From assembly GCA_035402725.1 (NCBI GenBank), contig DAONDU010000042.1, forward strand, positions 1 to 16,781: DNA of 16,781 nt. Reading direction: 5' to 3'. This DNA is from UPXZ01 sp035402725 (GTDB lineage: Bacteria; Bacteroidota; Bacteroidia; Bacteroidales; Paludibacteraceae). The notes beneath the pieces are model-generated. The model ran no database searches, was not told the DNA's origin, and saw only the letters and a list, made by a program, of their open reading frames with translations. The position numbers were made by a program, and so were the translations under genes. Shown here piece after piece: positions 6,871 to 15,614 of this stretch (position 1 is its first letter; every line of letters begins with the position of its first letter).

Positions 6871-9800
6871 ATGAAATACAATTTTTTCGCCCTATTTCTG
6901 AATATTATTCCATTCCTTACGTTGTCTGCGCAAAACACGACAATAGAGAAGCATGTGATAAACTGGACCGGAATTGAAACCTGGCAAGCCGAGAAATCCA
7001 GCAAAAAAGTTCTTTCGTTTACAGGTGCACAATATCCATTTGAAAATGATTTGCCGTATTTTGTAGAAACGCTAGTTTGGGATAAGAACTACAGCTGCAA
7101 GGTTCAGATAGAAAATCCCGTCTATGCCGACCTGACAATCCCCGAGACAAATGTACTGGAAAGTGAAAATATTCCGCAAGAAGCAGAAATACAAACTTTT
7201 ATTTCGTACGAAAAGGGCAATTCTTATCTCAATGTACGGTTGTTGCCGTTGATAATGTCTGAAGGAAAGGTGAAGAAACTGATCAGCTTTGATCTGAAAA
7301 TAGAAAAATCGTCAAAACCACTCAAAGCACCCGCATCTGTTCATTCGTATGTCAACACATCTGTTCTTGCGTCTGGTAAATTTGTAAAAATTAAAATAAA
7401 AGATAGTGGCATTTACAAACTAACCTATGAAGCCCTGAGTTCGATGGGTGTAAATCCCGCGAACGTAAGGGTTTTTGGCTACGGAGGTGCTTTGCAGGAA
7501 CAAAATTTCCTGATGCCAAAACCGGACGACCTCCCCGAAGTTGCTATCTGGATGGAAAAAGGCTCTGACGGAGTATTCAATGCCGGTGATTACATCCTTT
7601 TTTATGGACAGGGAATTGTTAAATGGAAATACGATTCATCAAAAGAAATGTTTGTTCACACACTGAACAACTATTCAACCGATGCTTATTATTTCGTTAC
7701 ATCGGATGCAGGCACCGGAAAAAAAATTACCGAACAAACCATCGAAGTTCCGGAGAATACAATACAGGAGACAGTCACTGAATTCGAAGATTATCAGGTG
7801 TATGAACTCGAAAAGCAAAATCTGGCACAAACCGGGAAAGTGTTTTACGGAGAAACATTTTCGGATGTACTTTCCTATAATTTCCCGTTTTCCTTTCCAA
7901 ATGTAATCAAAACTGCGACTACAAAAGCACGATTAGACGTGGCTGCCATTTCAAGTGAGAATACCTCCTTTGTTCTGAAACTGAATGATACACAACAACA
8001 GACAGTTACTGTATTGAAAAAAAGTATTGACAACTACGAAGTAGGCAAAGATGCAAATGTTGTTTTTACTTATACTCCCTCAGCCGATAACCTGATTTTC
8101 AATCTGTCCTATACAAAAGCCACTCCTGTTTCAAGAGGGTATCTCAATTATCTGGAAGTGAACGCACGTCGTAGTCTGACTATGGCAGGAGCGGTCATGT
8201 TTTTCAGAAATACCGATTATCTCAATTTCGGAACGTATAATAGGTATCAGTTGTCCGGTGCGGGGCCAAATGTTCAGATATGGGACGTAACCGATCCATT
8301 GAATATCAAAAAAATAGTGACCACACGGACAAATAACGTTCTGGAGTTTGTTGATACAAACAGCATGCTGAAAGAGTATGTTGCCATCGATGCAACTTCG
8401 GCTGCAGCATTCCAACAACCTTCCGTAGTGGGTGAGGTGCCAAATCAGAATTTACACGGAATTCAGAACGCCGAGATGGTAATTCTGACTCATCCTACAT
8501 TTGTCAGTCAGGCTGAAAAACTGGCTCAGGCACATCGCGATAAAGATAACATGACAATAGCAGTGGTAACAACCGAACAGGTTTACAATGAATTTTCGTC
8601 CGGAACACCTGATGCCACAGCTTACCGTTGGGTGATGAAAATGCTTTATGACCGGGCTATGGCATCCGGTAATGCTTCATTAGCACCCAAATATTTATTG
8701 TTGTTTGGCCGGGGTTCGTTTGACAACCGAGGATTAATTCTAAATTCGGGCAATAACTTAATCCTTACCTATCAGGCTGATATGTCGCTGGATGTGGTTA
8801 AATCATACGTAACCGATGACTATTTTGGTTTTCTGGACGATAATGAAGGCTTACAGATTTCATCCCACCTGCTGGATGTGGGTATTGGTCGGTTTCCGGT
8901 GGTGACCACTCAGCAAGCAGAAGATGTGGTGAACAAGACAATCCACTATATGGAAAATAAGGAAAAAGGCAACTGGAAAAATCAGATTTGTTTTCTGGCT
9001 GACGATGGCGATGGTGCTCTGCATATGCGACAGGCTGACAGTATCGTTTCACTGGTTTCAAGAAACAACCCCGGTTTTCAGTACAATAAAATTTACCTCG
9101 ATTCATATCTTCAGGAGGTTGCAGCCAGTGGGGAGTCTTATCCCCTGGCAAAAACGAAATTTCATAATATGCTGAGTTCCGGAGTGTTTCTGCTCGATTA
9201 TACCGGACATGCCAGCCAGCTGGGATGGACCAACGAACAGATTTTAACCACTGCGGATATTAAAGAAATGTATAATACCAGGTTGCCTTTCTGGATTGGT
9301 GCAACCTGCGATTTCATTCTATTCGATGTTAAGGAAATTTCAGCAGGTGAACATGTGCTGTTAAATCCGGCTGGTGGTGGAATTGGACTTTTTTCTGCTG
9401 CAAGAACGGTATATGCTTCACAAAATGAGAAACTTAACCGCTACCTGACTGCTAATCTGTTCAATAAACAGAATGGCAAGTACAATACACTTGGCGATGC
9501 AGTAATGAAATCAAAAAATCAAGTTGGGGGCGAAATTAATAAATTATCATATACTTTGCTCGCCGACCCGGCATTGCGGCTCAACTATCCTACAAACTAC
9601 AAAGTAATTACCGCAAAAATCAACAATCAGNNNNNNNNNNNNNNNNNNNNNNNNNNNNNNNNNNNNNNNNNNNNNNNNNNNNNNNNNNNNNNNNNNNNNN
9701 NNNNNNNNNNNNNNNNNNNNNNNNNNNNNNGCGGCTCAACTATCCTACAAACTACAAAGTAATTACCGCAAAAATCAACAATCAGTCCGTGCAGCCTACA

Positions 9801-10820
9801 GATACACTTCGTGCACTATCGGTAAACTCCGTTGAGGGATACATAGCTGATGATAATGGAAATAAAATTTCCGGATTTAACGGTAATCTGGAAGTTACCA
9901 TCTATGATAAGGTGCAAAAGATTACCACGTTGAACAATCACGGTGATGGCTCACTGGTCTATCTGGACCGTCCAAATATATTGTACTCCGGAAAAGCTAA
10001 AGTTGAAAACGGTGCATTTTTACTCTCTTTTATGGTGCCCAGAGACATCAAATACAACTACGGAAACGGCAGAATTAGCTATTATGCCAATGACTCGTTA
10101 CTCAATAGCGAAGCACAGGGATATTACGAAAACTTTATTGTCGGCGGAAGTTCTGGTTTTAACCTGAATACCGATACTATCGGTCCAGAACTGAAGGTTT
10201 ATCTGAACTCAGATAATTTTGTTTCAGGAGGTAGTGTGAATGAAGCACCTCTGTTTTTTGCAAAAATATCTGATATTCATGGTGTTAATACAGTGGGAAG
10301 CGGTATTGGACACGACCTGAGACTTGTTATTGATGATAATCCAAATACTTCGTACATACTGAATGATTATTATGAAGCCGAAACGAATAGTTTTAATTCG
10401 GGTTCGGTAAGGTATAAATTACCAGTCATGTCTAAAGGAAAACATACCCTGACATTTCATGCCTGGGATTTGCTGAATAACTCATCGCAGAAAACCCTGG
10501 AATTTGAAGTGGTCCCCGGACTTACTCCAGTCATCTTCAATGTGTATAATTATCCCAATCCCGTAAAAAGTCAGACACAGTTTGTGGTCGAACACGACAG
10601 ACCCGAAACAATTCTGGAAACGACAGTTGAACTTTTTGATATGATGGGACGAAAAATATGGTCGCTCAAGCAAAACAGTGTCGAAAATCTAAAATGGAAT
10701 CGTGAGGATACATCGCTCAGTCATGTGAAACCCGGAATTTATATTTACAAAATATCTATCAAAACAGCTAACAGCGAATTGACATCAAAAGCAAATAAAA
10801 TTATCGTAACCGGACAATAA
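6871..10820 (+). CDS. porU: Type IX secretion system C-terminal sortase PorU (one gene, split by a false gap)
   Basis: PorU sits on the outer-membrane surface, cuts the C-terminal signal from T9SS cargo and transfers cargo to anionic LPS. It has a signal peptide (cleavage near SA|QN, residue 20), an N-terminal beta region, and a gingipain-like C25 domain (about 530-915). His780 (DYTGHA) and Cys813 (GATCDF) are 33 residues apart, as in gingipains. The C-terminus is a T9SS-type CTD (YNYPNP, ELFDMMGRKIW, KPGIYIYKI), which PorU is known to keep. The 100 N lie at codon 920. The 55 bp just before them (9576-9630) are repeated exactly just after (9731-9785). Collapsing the overlap joins INNQ to SVQPTD in frame and gives an intact protein of 1264 residues, somewhat longer than the P. 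gingivalis protein (about 1158). Confidence 0.93.
9576..9785 (+). repeat. Exact 55-bp duplication flanking a 100-N run (unmerged contig overlap)
   Basis: Positions 9576-9630 and 9731-9785 are identical over 55 bases and abut the N run (9631-9730) on both sides. An overlap of exactly 55 bp equals a commonly used de Bruijn k-mer size. The simplest reading is two contigs that share one k-mer end and were scaffolded instead of joined. The true gap length is then minus 55, and porU is continuous. Confidence 0.92.
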
Positions 10821-10930
10821 AAAAGAAAATTTACGTTAATATAATTCTACATATCCACTTTGTATCGAATTTTAAGAAGTGACAGAAAAATAAGCATTTA
10901 ACATACCGTTAAACTGTGAGTAAAATAAAT

Positions 10931-10938
10931 TATCTTTG
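10931..10938 (+). promoter_or_regulatory. Probable -7 element upstream of porV
   Basis: TATCTTTG followed by CA matches TAnnTTTG. It lies 42 bp before the porV ATG, within the 160-bp gap after porU, so porV may have its own promoter as well as read-through from porU. No clear -33 box is seen. Confidence 0.5.
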
Positions 10939-10980
10939 CAAAAAATATAATACATTACAAAACAAAATATTACGAAACAG

Positions 10981-12168
10981 ATGAAAAAGACCAATTTAAT
11001 CTTATTCTCGTTGTTATTAATCACTCTTTCTTCCTTTGCACAAACATCAGTTAACGATCAGTTAAACCCTCTGATTACCGGAGTTCCATCTTTGACAATT
11101 ACTCCAGATGCCCGTGCGGGTGGTATGGGTGATGTCGGAGCTGCCACCACTCCCGATATGAATTCGCAATACTGGAATCCAGCAAAATACTCATTTATGA
11201 CCAGTCCGGCCGGATTATCATTTTCCTTCACTCCGTGGCTCCGGAGTTTAGGTATCAATGATATCAACCTGAGTTATCTCACCGGATACTGGAAATTCGA
11301 TGATATGCAGTCTGTCAGCGGTTCGTTGCGTTATTTTTCGCTGGGAAGCGTTCGTCTCACAGACGAACAGGGCAATGACCTTAATATGGATGCACAACCC
11401 AATGAACTTGCACTCGATGTGTCATATTCAAGACTTCTTTCTGACAATTGGTCAGCTGCAGTTGGCTTTCGTTACATCCGTTCCGACCTGAACAATGGTG
11501 CAAATGGTGCAGGTGGAATCGAAATGTTTCCCGGAAATGCATTCGCTGCTGACATAGCCACCTACTATAAAACCCCCATTTCGATGGCTACCGGCGATGC
11601 AAATCTTGCTTTCGGTTTGAATATATCAAATATCGGTTCCAAAATATCGTATGATCTGAATGAAACCAGCATTTTTATTCCCACTAATTTAAGACTCGGT
11701 GGCTCGTTCGAATATCCGTTCGATGACTATAATAAAATTTCATTCAGTGCTGACGTCAATAAACTGTTGGTGCCCACTCCGGTAAAGCCGATAGGTGACG
11801 AAACTTATGAATCGCAAAGCTATATTGATCGAAAAAATGTATACGATCAGACTGGCCCTATTGCCGGAATTTTCAAATCCTTCAACGATGCACCAGGTGG
11901 AATGTCGGAAGAACTGAAGGAAATCATGTGGTCTGCCGGTGCTGAGTATGCTTACAATAATCAGTTCTTCGTTCGTGGAGGATATTTCAATGAAAATGCC
12001 ATGAAAGGTAACCGTAAGTATTTCACTGCCGGGGCCGGGTTTAAGCTCAATGTGTTTCAGCTCGATGTAGCCTACCTCATTTCGGCAGCACAATCCAATC
12101 CGCTAGATCAGACATTGCGATTTTCGCTCGCATTCGACCTGAACGGGCTCACTGATCTTATGCGATAA
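10981..12168 (+). CDS. porV: T9SS outer-membrane protein PorV (LptO)
   Basis: The protein has 395 residues with a signal peptide (cleavage near FA|QT, residue 20). It is followed by the PorV-typical start NPLITGVPSLTITPDARAGG, GMGDVGAATTPD and YWNPAKYSF, and by a FadL-like 14-strand barrel. PorV binds cargo CTDs as they leave the translocon and carries them to PorU; with PorU, PorQ and PorZ it forms the attachment complex. The stretch at about 90-110 (SLGINDINLSYLTGYWKF) and the terminal strand LDQTLRFSLAFDL also fit the family. It lies 160 bp after porU on the same strand, and a terminator follows at 12191. Length matches known PorV proteins (about 390). Confidence 0.95.
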   Translation: MKKTNLILFSLLLITLSSFAQTSVNDQLNPLITGVPSLTITPDARAGGMGDVGAATTPDMNSQYWNPAKYSFMTSPAGLSFSFTPWLRSLGINDINLSYLTGYWKFDDMQSVSGSLRYFSLGSVRLTDEQGNDLNMDAQPNELALDVSYSRLLSDNWSAAVGFRYIRSDLNNGANGAGGIEMFPGNAFAADIATYYKTPISMATGDANLAFGLNISNIGSKISYDLNETSIFIPTNLRLGGSFEYPFDDYNKISFSADVNKLLVPTPVKPIGDETYESQSYIDRKNVYDQTGPIAGIFKSFNDAPGGMSEELKEIMWSAGAEYAYNNQFFVRGGYFNENAMKGNRKYFTAGAGFKLNVFQLDVAYLISAAQSNPLDQTLRFSLAFDLNGLTDLMR

Positions 12169-12190
12169 AATTTGTTGAAGATAAATACAG

Positions 12191-12231
12191 AAAACGGTTG
12201 TGTCAGTTGGTTGATAAACAACCGTTTTTTT
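12191..12231 (+). terminator. Intrinsic terminator after porV
   Basis: An 11-bp stem (12191-12201 with 12218-12228; core CGGTTGT/ACAACCG) has a 16-nt loop and a run of seven T at 12225-12231. It lies 23 bp after the porV stop and should separate porUV from ispF. Confidence 0.8.
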
Positions 12232-12287
12232 GTTTAAGACAGATTAGTAAAATTCAAGCAACCATTCAAAAATTAAAATATTAACAT

Positions 12288-12767
12288 ATGAAGATCAGAG
12301 TTGGTTTTGGATATGATGTACATGCATTTGCACCTGAACGTGAGTTATGGCTTGGTGGTGTGAAAATTGAACATAATCTCGGTCTGCTGGGACATTCCGA
12401 TGCCGATGTACTAATTCATGCGCTCTGTGACGCGTTGCTCGGTGCTGCAAATATGCGTGATATCGGTTATCACTTCCCGGATACTTCCATTCATTATAAG
12501 AATATTGACAGTAAGCTGCTCCTGATGGAAACCATGTTGCTTATTCGGGGGAAAGGTTACGAATTTGTCAATGCCGATTGTACTGTTTGTGCCGAACAAC
12601 CCAAACTCAATCCGCACGTACCTTCCATGCAGCAGACGCTTTCGGGAGTGATGGGTGTAGATGAAGACGATATCTCGATTAAGGCAACAACCTCCGAAAA
12701 GATGGGATTTGTAGGACGACAGGAAGGAATTGCTGCTTATGCTACCGTATTGATTCAGAAACAGTAA
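12288..12767 (+). CDS. ispF: 2-C-methyl-D-erythritol 2,4-cyclodiphosphate synthase
   Basis: IspF is a trimeric cytoplasmic enzyme of the MEP isoprenoid pathway, converting CDP-ME 2-phosphate to MEcPP with release of CMP. The 159 residues include the metal ligands Asp10 and His12 (GYDVH) and His44 (SDADVLIHALCDALLGA). The DIGYHFPD loop (58-65) and the C-terminal IKATTSEKMGFVGRQEGIAA are also present. Length is standard. It lies 119 bp after porV, beyond a terminator, so it probably has its own promoter, although no TAnnTTTG box is clear before it. Its position after porV matches the order I recall in P. gingivalis. Confidence 0.97.
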   Translation: MKIRVGFGYDVHAFAPERELWLGGVKIEHNLGLLGHSDADVLIHALCDALLGAANMRDIGYHFPDTSIHYKNIDSKLLLMETMLLIRGKGYEFVNADCTVCAEQPKLNPHVPSMQQTLSGVMGVDEDDISIKATTSEKMGFVGRQEGIAAYATVLIQKQ

Positions 12768-12834
12768 AACAGGGTTATCATTTTTGTTAATTGGCCTATA
12801 AATTTTATCTATCGTTATTACTGATTATTTAATT

Positions 12835-12842
12835 TAATTTTG
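12835..12842 (+). promoter_or_regulatory. Probable -7 element upstream of the peroxiredoxin gene
   Basis: TAATTTTG matches TAnnTTTG and lies 32 bp before the ATG at 12875. No TTTG lies at the expected -33 spacing, so this is a one-box call. No terminator is evident between ispF and this point. Confidence 0.45.
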
Positions 12843-12874
12843 TGTCATAAAAAATCATTTAAAATTAAAATATT

Positions 12875-13501
12875 ATGTCAGTATTAGTAGGAAAAAAAGC
12901 ACCGGCAGTAGCCGGTAAAGCCGTAGTAAATGGCAACGAGATAGTAGATAACTTTTCACTGGAAAATTACAGAGGAAAATACGTCGTATTTTTCTTCTAT
13001 CCTGCCGATTTTACCTTTGTATGTCCGACAGAGTTAATCGCTTTTCAGGAAAGAATTGCAGAATTTGAATCACGCAATACAGCAGTTATTGGCGCTTCAA
13101 CCGATTCGGAATTTTCACATTGGAAATGGCTCCAGACACCTCAAAATCAGGGCGGAATTCAGGGTGTAAAATACCCGATTTATGCTGACCAGAACATGAC
13201 TGTATCTAAAGCATACGATGTACTGGCCGGATATGAAGAATATACCGAAGAAGGAGAACTGGTTTTTGTCGGAGCACCTCAGGCTTACAGAGGTTTATTT
13301 TTGATCGACAAGGAAGGCGTGGTACGTCACCAGGTTGTCAATGATATGCCACTCGGGCGAAGCGTTGACGAAGTAATCAGAGTGCTTGATGCTTTGCAAT
13401 TTACAGAAGAATATGGCGAAGTATGTCCTGCCAACTGGAAAAAAGGGGATAAAGCTCTCAAGCCCACACAGGAAGGAATTTCTGATTATCTGTCACACTA
13501 A
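12875..13501 (+). CDS. Typical 2-Cys peroxiredoxin (AhpC/Prx1 family)
   Basis: This 208-residue cytoplasmic thiol peroxidase reduces H2O2 and organic peroxides. The peroxidatic Cys50 lies in DFTFVCPTE and the resolving Cys184 in EVCPANWKKGD, so this is the typical 2-Cys type working as a head-to-tail dimer. The active-site Pro43 and Thr47 are present. Compared with AhpC/Prx1 as I know them, the segment AYDVLAGYEEYTEEGELVFVGAPQAYRGLFLID (about 113-145) carries roughly a dozen extra residues before RGLFLID. There is also a GGIQG near 93-97 where hyperoxidation-sensitive Prxs have GGLG. No ahpF lies next to it, so its reductant is unknown. A -7 box precedes it and a strong terminator follows, so it is probably monocistronic. 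Confidence 0.93.
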   Translation: MSVLVGKKAPAVAGKAVVNGNEIVDNFSLENYRGKYVVFFFYPADFTFVCPTELIAFQERIAEFESRNTAVIGASTDSEFSHWKWLQTPQNQGGIQGVKYPIYADQNMTVSKAYDVLAGYEEYTEEGELVFVGAPQAYRGLFLIDKEGVVRHQVVNDMPLGRSVDEVIRVLDALQFTEEYGEVCPANWKKGDKALKPTQEGISDYLSH

Positions 13502-13512
13502 TTGTAATAACT

Positions 13513-13559
13513 AATAAAAAAGGCTGTTTTTGGAATAATCAGAAACAGCCTTTTTTATT
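13513..13559 (+). terminator. Intrinsic terminator after the peroxiredoxin gene
   Basis: A 17-bp stem (13513-13529 with 13543-13559; core GGCTGTTT/AAACAGCC) with a 13-nt loop has six A on the left and six T on the right. It begins 12 bp after the stop codon. Confidence 0.88.
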
Positions 13560-13562
13560 GCT

Positions 13563-13570
13563 TAAATTTG
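13563..13570 (+). promoter_or_regulatory. Possible -7 element upstream of the ZIP transporter gene
   Basis: TAAATTTG followed by CA matches TAnnTTTG just after the peroxiredoxin terminator. The leader to the ATG at 13648 would be about 70 nt and would contain the palindrome at 13588-13600. No -33 box is seen. Confidence 0.4.
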
Positions 13571-13587
13571 CATAAACCGGATTATTT

Positions 13588-13600
13588 TACAAAATTTGTA
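13588..13600. promoter_or_regulatory. 13-bp perfect palindrome in the ZIP gene leader
   Basis: TACAAA-A-TTTGTA is a perfect dyad about 18 bp downstream of the putative -7 box and 48 bp before the ZIP start. The position suits a repressor site near the transcription start. AT-rich sequence makes such palindromes fairly likely by chance, so this is tentative. Confidence 0.3.
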
Positions 13601-13647
13601 GTTTAAAACAAAAGGTAAGGACATCTCCCCCTTTAAATATTTTAGAA

Positions 13648-14409
13648 ATGGATATGACATGGCTTTATGCCTTAGTGAGTACGCTTGTTGTTAGCTTGAT
13701 ATCATTGATTGGTGTTTTTTTGTTATCATTCAAGGCGCAGCAGCTGCATCGGGTATTAATTTTACTGGTTTGTTTCTCGATTGGTGCGATGCTTGGAAAT
13801 ACTTTTTTTGAACTTCTACCCGAATCATTCCTGCATAATTCCGACGCGAGTCTCACAGGTTGGCTGGCAATCGGCGGATTTCTGGTGTTTTTTGTCCTCG
13901 AACAATTTCTGCACATGCATCAGCATAGCCATTCCAAAGGGAAAGGATATATTAAATCATATGGTTATTTAAGTCTCTATGCCGACTCTATACACAACTT
14001 CACTGATGGGATTCTGATAGGAGCGGCCTGGATGTTTACACCCGAAATAGGACTTGCAACAACATTTGCCATATTGTTGCATGAAATTCCACAGGAAATA
14101 AGTGATTTCGGCATACTGCTTCAGGCTGGTTTCTCCAAGCGTAAAGCTTTGTTGAATAATTTTTATGCTGCCTGCACAGCCATTCTGGGTACTATCATCA
14201 CCCTCGCTGTAGGAGAAGAAGTTGAACATCTCTCCGTTTATATTTTACCGGTCGCTGCCGGAGGATTTATTTATCTTGCCTGCAGCAGTCTGTTACCCGA
14301 GATACTGAAGGAAACCACAAAGAAAAATTATTTCATTCATTTATTATTTATACTATTGGGATTATGTTTAATGTATTTTTTTAGTATTCACGGTGGTCAT
14401 CAACATTGA
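13648..14409 (+). CDS. ZIP family metal transporter (LIV-1-like)
   Basis: A 253-residue inner-membrane protein with about eight TM segments, probably importing zinc or another divalent metal. The binuclear metal-site motifs are HNFTDG (116-121, TM4) and HEIPQEISDFGILL (145-158, TM5), which resemble the HExPHELGDF signature of the LIV-1 branch. A histidine-rich loop, HMHQHSHSK (89-97), lies between TM3 and TM4, and a second His cluster, HGGHQH, ends the protein. Both probably bind metal. The substrate cannot be fixed from sequence: zinc is most common, with iron or manganese possible. The next gene, an outer-membrane barrel, starts 4 bp after the stop, so the two are co-transcribed. A palindrome in the leader may be the regulatory site. 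Confidence 0.9.
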   Translation: MDMTWLYALVSTLVVSLISLIGVFLLSFKAQQLHRVLILLVCFSIGAMLGNTFFELLPESFLHNSDASLTGWLAIGGFLVFFVLEQFLHMHQHSHSKGKGYIKSYGYLSLYADSIHNFTDGILIGAAWMFTPEIGLATTFAILLHEIPQEISDFGILLQAGFSKRKALLNNFYAACTAILGTIITLAVGEEVEHLSVYILPVAAGGFIYLACSSLLPEILKETTKKNYFIHLLFILLGLCLMYFFSIHGGHQH

Positions 14410-14413
14410 TTTT

Positions 14414-15520
14414 ATGAAAAAATATCTGATTTCTATTATTCTTTTCATTACAGGTTTATCGATTTCAACATCGGCGCAGGAACTCCAGTGGAATTTGAAT
14501 CTGAATTACTTCTTCGATAATACTGAATTTGCAAGGTCTGCACTATCGAATGACCAAACTATGACAGGGGTGCATTTTTCACCCGAATTAGGAATGAAGT
14601 GGGATGAAAATAACTCAATATATGGCGGAGTGGATTTGTTGAAAAAATCAGCTTCAAAAACGTTCGCCGATAACGTGAAGTTTATCGCCTACTATCAGTT
14701 CAGAAATGAAAACACGCTATTCAAAGCCGGTGCATTTCAACGGGGAGATTTGCTTTCCGATTATTCAACCGCGTTCTTTCAGGACTCCATCGGTTTTTAT
14801 CGACCGATAATGGAAGGTTTGTTTCTTAAAAAAGGAAATGAAACCGGATATTTTAAATTGTGGATGGACTGGACGGGTTTGCAGACCAATACAGACCGCG
14901 AAACCTTTTATCTGGGAGCATCGGCTTATAAGCAGATAAGGGGACCGTTTTTTGCTGATTTTCAGTCGTACATGTTTCATTTCGCAGGCATGAATCCTTA
15001 TAATCCGGATATTACTGTATGTGATAATTTGCTTGCTCAGTTATCGGTGGGAGTGAAGTATTCCAACATCTGGGTATTGAATAATTTAATGGCTTCCGCC
15101 GGAGTATTATCTGGATTTGAACGTGACAGGTATGATATGAATAATTATGGAACTCCTACCGGTGCCATATTTCGGATAAATGCAGATTACAAAGGGATCG
15201 GGACAGAGAATAATCTGTATTTCGGTCAGCCTCACATGGTGTTGTACCGAAGATACAAGAATGAACTATACTGGGGCAATCCCTTTTACCGTGATAATTA
15301 CTATATTGAAAGCAAGATTTTCTGGAACCTGATTGATACAAGAACAGTGAAAGGTCAGCTTGCAGCAAAACTACATGTTACGGAAGGAAAACTATTATTT
15401 GAACAACTTTTCACCCTTCGGGCGTCCATTGGCAGCGATCAGCCAAAACCGAGAAAAACAACCCTTTGGGATTATTTCATAAAGAAGAAAGCTTTGCCCA
15501 GAAATAATTTTAATCTATAG
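14414..15520 (+). CDS. Predicted outer-membrane beta-barrel protein, function unknown
   Basis: I chose the ATG at 14414 over the in-frame ATG at 14393 because it gives a clean signal peptide (MKKYLISIILF..., cleavage near SA|QE, residue 22) and does not overlap the ZIP gene. The mature part (about 345 residues) is rich in alternating, aromatic-bearing segments such as IYGGVDLLKK, FIAYYQF, NTLFKAGAFQRGD, YFKLWMDWTG and FYLGASAYKQI. It has no plug domain or TonB box, which suggests a medium-sized barrel or porin. I do not recognise a named family. Starting 4 bp after the ZIP transporter suggests a role in passing metal or a metal complex across the outer membrane, but that is inference from context only. 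Confidence 0.7.
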   Translation: MKKYLISIILFITGLSISTSAQELQWNLNLNYFFDNTEFARSALSNDQTMTGVHFSPELGMKWDENNSIYGGVDLLKKSASKTFADNVKFIAYYQFRNENTLFKAGAFQRGDLLSDYSTAFFQDSIGFYRPIMEGLFLKKGNETGYFKLWMDWTGLQTNTDRETFYLGASAYKQIRGPFFADFQSYMFHFAGMNPYNPDITVCDNLLAQLSVGVKYSNIWVLNNLMASAGVLSGFERDRYDMNNYGTPTGAIFRINADYKGIGTENNLYFGQPHMVLYRRYKNELYWGNPFYRDNYYIESKIFWNLIDTRTVKGQLAAKLHVTEGKLLFEQLFTLRASIGSDQPKPRKTTLWDYFIKKKALPRNNFNL

Positions 15521-15570
15521 AATTAATAATCTTTCGGGAAGCAAGGAGAGAATTATTATTTTGTAAGCAT

Positions 15571-15614
15571 AAAACCAATAACCCCTCGACAGTAACGAGG
15601 GTTGTTGGTTTTTT
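15571..15614. terminator. Bidirectional terminator between two convergent barrel genes
   Basis: A stem of about 17 bp (15571-15588 with 15596-15612) contains one T-G wobble and one bulged C, with a 7-nt loop, AAAA on the left and six T on the right. It lies between the gene ending at 15520 (+) and the one ending at 15613 (-) and slightly overlaps the latter's stop codon. Confidence 0.75.

Noticed and set aside
9789..10820. Separate 343-residue gene starting at a GTG
   Set aside because: It is the C-terminal part of PorU. The frame is continuous with the upstream part once the 55-bp duplication is collapsed.
14393..14413. Upstream ATG for the barrel gene overlapping the ZIP gene
   Set aside because: Starting at 14393 would put MVINIDF before the signal peptide. 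The ATG at 14414 gives a normal lysine-rich signal start.
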